From Natrinema pellirubrum DSM 15624 (GTDB taxonomy: Archaea; Halobacteriota; Halobacteria; Halobacteriales; Natrialbaceae): a stretch of DNA of 64,000 bases. Position numbers and translations under genes: made by a program. Under the pieces are notes generated by a model that did no database searches, was not told the DNA's origin, and saw nothing but the letters and a program-made list of their open reading frames with translations. This document shows positions 61,916 through 64,000 of this stretch, piece by piece. Positions within the stretch are counted from its first letter, which is position 1. Every line of letters starts with the position of its first letter. The DNA is taken from NCBI RefSeq assembly GCF_000230735.2, contig NC_019962.1:2046001-2110000 (forward strand). Reading direction: 5' to 3'.

Positions 61916-63277
61916 ATGGAGGTCATCAATCCGGCCACCGGCGAGCGAGAGCGGACGGTCGAGGAGCATACCGAATCCGACGTCGACGACGCCCTCGAGC
62001 GGGCAACGGCGGCCTACGAGGAGTGGCGGGACCGACCGATCCGCGAGCGTGAGGAACTGCTCGCGGCCGCAGGGGACGTGCTTCGCGAGAACAAGCGCGA
62101 GTACGCCGAGACGATGACCCGGGAGATGGGGAAGCCGATCTCGCAGGCGATCGCCGAGGTCGAGAAGTGTGCCTGGGTCTGTGACCACTACGCCGAACAC
62201 GGCAGCGCCTACCTCTCGGCCGACGGCCATCCGAGCCCGCCGGGCTCGTCGGTCGAGACGGTCTACGATCCGCTCGGTCCGATCCTGGCGGTGATGCCGT
62301 GGAACTTCCCGTTCTGGCAGGTGTTCCGATTCGCGGCACCCCATCTCACGTCGGGGAACGTCGGGCTGCTCAAGCACGCTTCGAACGTCCCCGGCTGCGC
62401 GCAAGCGATCGAGGACGTGTTCCGAAAAGCGGGCTATCCCGAGGACGTCTTCCAGACGCTGCTGATTTCCTCGGATCTTGTCGACGACGTCATCGAAGAC
62501 GACCGCGTCAAAGCCGCGACCGTCACCGGCAGCGGTCCGGCCGGTCGCGCCGTGGCTTCGACGGCGGGCGACCAACTCAAAAAGTCCGTCCTCGAGCTGG
62601 GCGGGAGCGACCCGTTCGTCGTTCTCGACGACGCCGATATCGAGGCCGCGGCCGAGACCGGCGCGTGGGCGCGCAACCAGAACGGCGGTCAGTCCTGCAT
62701 CGCCGGCAAGCGATTCCTCGTCCACACCGACGTCTACGACGGGTTCCTCGAGGCCTTTGTCGACGAGGTCGAGTCGCTGACCGTCGGCGATCCGACGGAC
62801 GGGGAGACGGATATCGGCCCGCAGGCCCGGGCGGACCTCATGGACGAACTCCACGCACAGGTCGAGGCCAGTGTCGCGGCCGGTGCGGAGCTACTCACCG
62901 GTGGCGAACCGCTGGACCGCGAGGGCGCGTTCTATCCGCCGACCATCCTCGCGGACGTTCCCGAGGGCTGTCCGGCCGACAGCGAGGAGACGTTCGGGCC
63001 GGTCGCCGCGGTCTACGAAATCGACGACGAGGACGCCCTCGTCGCCAAAGCCAACGACACCGAGTTCGGCCTCGGGGCGACCATCTGGACGGAAGACCGC
63101 GAGCGCGGCCGACGGCTCGCCCGCGAGATCGACGCGGGCTGTGTCTACGTCAACCAACTCGTCAAATCCGATCCGCGGGTTCCCTTCGGCGGCGTCGGGG
63201 AGTCGGGCTACGGGCGCGAACTCGCGCGAGAGGGCATGCTCGAGTTCGTCAACCGGAAGACGGTCTGGGTCGAGTGA
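61916..63277 (+). CDS. NAD(P)-dependent aldehyde dehydrogenase (succinate-semialdehyde type)
   Basis: A 453-residue enzyme from the ATG at 61916. Catalytic residues are E227 in SVLELGGSDPFVV and C261 in NQNGGQSCIAGKR, with the fold cofactor motif VTGSGPAGRAV near 203-213. It best resembles the GabD/succinate-semialdehyde dehydrogenase group, which oxidises short semialdehydes to acids with NAD(P). A GTTAAAC box (about 61884-61889) is 28-30 bases upstream of this start, favoured over ATG 61901. It is cytoplasmic. Confidence 0.91.
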   Translation: MEVINPATGERERTVEEHTESDVDDALERATAAYEEWRDRPIREREELLAAAGDVLRENKREYAETMTREMGKPISQAIAEVEKCAWVCDHYAEHGSAYLSADGHPSPPGSSVETVYDPLGPILAVMPWNFPFWQVFRFAAPHLTSGNVGLLKHASNVPGCAQAIEDVFRKAGYPEDVFQTLLISSDLVDDVIEDDRVKAATVTGSGPAGRAVASTAGDQLKKSVLELGGSDPFVVLDDADIEAAAETGAWARNQNGGQSCIAGKRFLVHTDVYDGFLEAFVDEVESLTVGDPTDGETDIGPQARADLMDELHAQVEASVAAGAELLTGGEPLDREGAFYPPTILADVPEGCPADSEETFGPVAAVYEIDDEDALVAKANDTEFGLGATIWTEDRERGRRLAREIDAGCVYVNQLVKSDPRVPFGGVGESGYGRELAREGMLEFVNRKTVWVE

Positions 63278-63317
63278 GCAGCTGAGACACCCGTTCGAAC
63301 CTGCTCACCAGTCCTGT

Positions 63318-64000
63318 TCGCTTTCCGTCGACGACCCGCCGGCCGTCGGTCGGGAGGTCGTCGCGATCGGCAACCCCTTCGATCTCGAGGGGACGCTCAC
63401 CACGGGGATCGTCAGCGGCGTCGACCGGTCGATCCCGGCACCGACCGGCTACAGCATCCCCGACGCGATCCAGACCGACGCCGCGGTCAACCCGGGCAAC
63501 AGCGGCGGCCCGCTGCTGACGCTGGAGGGCGCGGTCGCCGCGGTCATCAACTCCGGCGGCGGGGACAACGTCGGCTTCGGCATCTCCGCGGCACTGACCG
63601 AACGCGTCGTCCCCGAACTCGTCGAAGACGGGGCGTACGACCACTCGTTTCTCGGCGCGTCGTTCACCGACGTCACGCCCGCCGTCGCGTCCGCGAACGA
63701 CCTCGCGGACCGCGGCGGGCTACTCGTCGTCGATATCGTCGGCGGCGGGCCGGCGGCCGGCGTCCTCGAGCCGAGTCCCGGAACGGAGTACACCGGTCGG
63801 AGACGCGTGCCCGTCGGCGGTGACGTTCTTCTCGCCGTCGACGGGACGGCACTGGCGACGAAAGAGGACCTCGAGCGCTATCTCGCGCTCGAGACGCGAC
63901 CGGGCGATACCGTCGAGTTGACCGTCCGCCGCGACGGCACCGAACGGTCCGTCTCGCTCGAACTCGGGACCCGTCCCGCGCGTCGCGGGCCGTACCGATA
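63318..64000 (+). pseudogene. 5'-truncated HtrA/DegP-type serine protease (S1C-PDZ), running off the window
   Basis: The frame reads VDDPPAVGREVVAIGNPFDL, then the catalytic serine in NPGNSGGPLLTLEG, and a PDZ-like domain (FLGASFTDVTPAVASANDLA, then VGGDVLLAVDGTALATKEDL). The N-terminal signal and the catalytic histidine and aspartate are missing, and no in-frame start lies before the domain. The open frame merely continues back into the aldehyde dehydrogenase gene in another phase. It is thus likely a gene that has lost its 5' half. No stop is reached by base 64000. Confidence 0.75.

Noticed and set aside
1-64000. Very frequent CTCGAG and CGACG motifs across the window
   Set aside because: They follow from Leu-Glu and Asp/Glu-rich codons in acidic haloarchaeal proteins and do not mark a special system.
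1-64000. CRISPR arrays, insertion sequences or rRNA
   Set aside because: I looked for regular spaced repeats, transposase motifs and rRNA sequence and found none.

Overview
This is a 64 kb piece of a haloarchaeal chromosome (class Halobacteria; a Natrinema/Haloterrigena-type member of the Natrialbales is my best guess). The evidence is a GC-rich sequence, strongly acidic proteins, twin-arginine-type secreted lipoproteins, and TATA boxes lying about 25-28 bases upstream of start codons (leaderless mRNAs). Archaeal informational genes are also present: nop5/fibrillarin, an XPB-type helicase with a Bax1-like nuclease, and split methylmalonyl-CoA mutase. Genes are dense and on both strands. No CRISPR array, insertion sequence or rRNA was seen; there is one tRNA gene, Leu(CAA).

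Layout. 1-11 kb: energy and carbon metabolism (partial quinone oxidoreductase, aminotransferase, 2-oxoacid:ferredoxin oxidoreductase korAB, flavin reductase, methylmalonyl-CoA mutase and epimerase). 11-22 kb: mixed housekeeping (GNAT, M48 protease, HAD phosphatase, aldehyde ferredoxin oxidoreductase next to a SAMP/MoaD-like beta-grasp protein, MFS transporter, Rieske-containing oxidoreductase, a truncated AMP-ligase-like protein, a DJ-1/PfpI protein). 21.4-27.6 kb: the Hsp70 cluster grpE-dnaK-dnaJ, all on the minus strand, split between dnaK and dnaJ by an AT-rich islet. 27.7-31.6 kb: XPB helicase, diadenylate cyclase and Bax1-like nuclease. 31.6-44 kb: an LDH/MDH-like enzyme, a response regulator with a histidine kinase, an RNA m5C methyltransferase pair, a PAC2 protein, an aspartoacylase-like hydrolase, a glutaredoxin, a divergent pair of exported proteins, an SDR, a GCS2 enzyme and a PP-loop protein. 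44-64 kb: membrane proteins, aldo-keto reductase, amidase, tRNA-Leu, an IMPase-family phosphatase, nop5-flpA, acyl-CoA synthetase, a second GCS2 (gshA-like), a winged-helix regulator, a creatinase-like M24 protein, heme A synthase, a UDG-family protein, an aldehyde dehydrogenase and a truncated HtrA-type protease.

The most striking system is in the AT-rich islet at about 22.7-24.3 kb. A 264-residue Tat-type precursor ends in a ten-cysteine domain whose cysteine order and spacing closely follow the microhalocin halocin C8. It is followed by a 65-residue protein with two membrane segments. This looks like a halocin C8-like antimicrobial precursor with a possible membrane partner, inserted between dnaK and dnaJ. 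Other points worth attention are several enzymes with altered key residues: an acyl-CoA synthetase with Arg in its P-loop, an M24 protein that has lost metal ligands, an LDH/MDH-like protein with Glu for the catalytic Asp, a kinase with a degenerate ATPase domain, and a heme A synthase without C-terminal heme histidines. A diadenylate cyclase also lies between the XPB and Bax1 repair genes.
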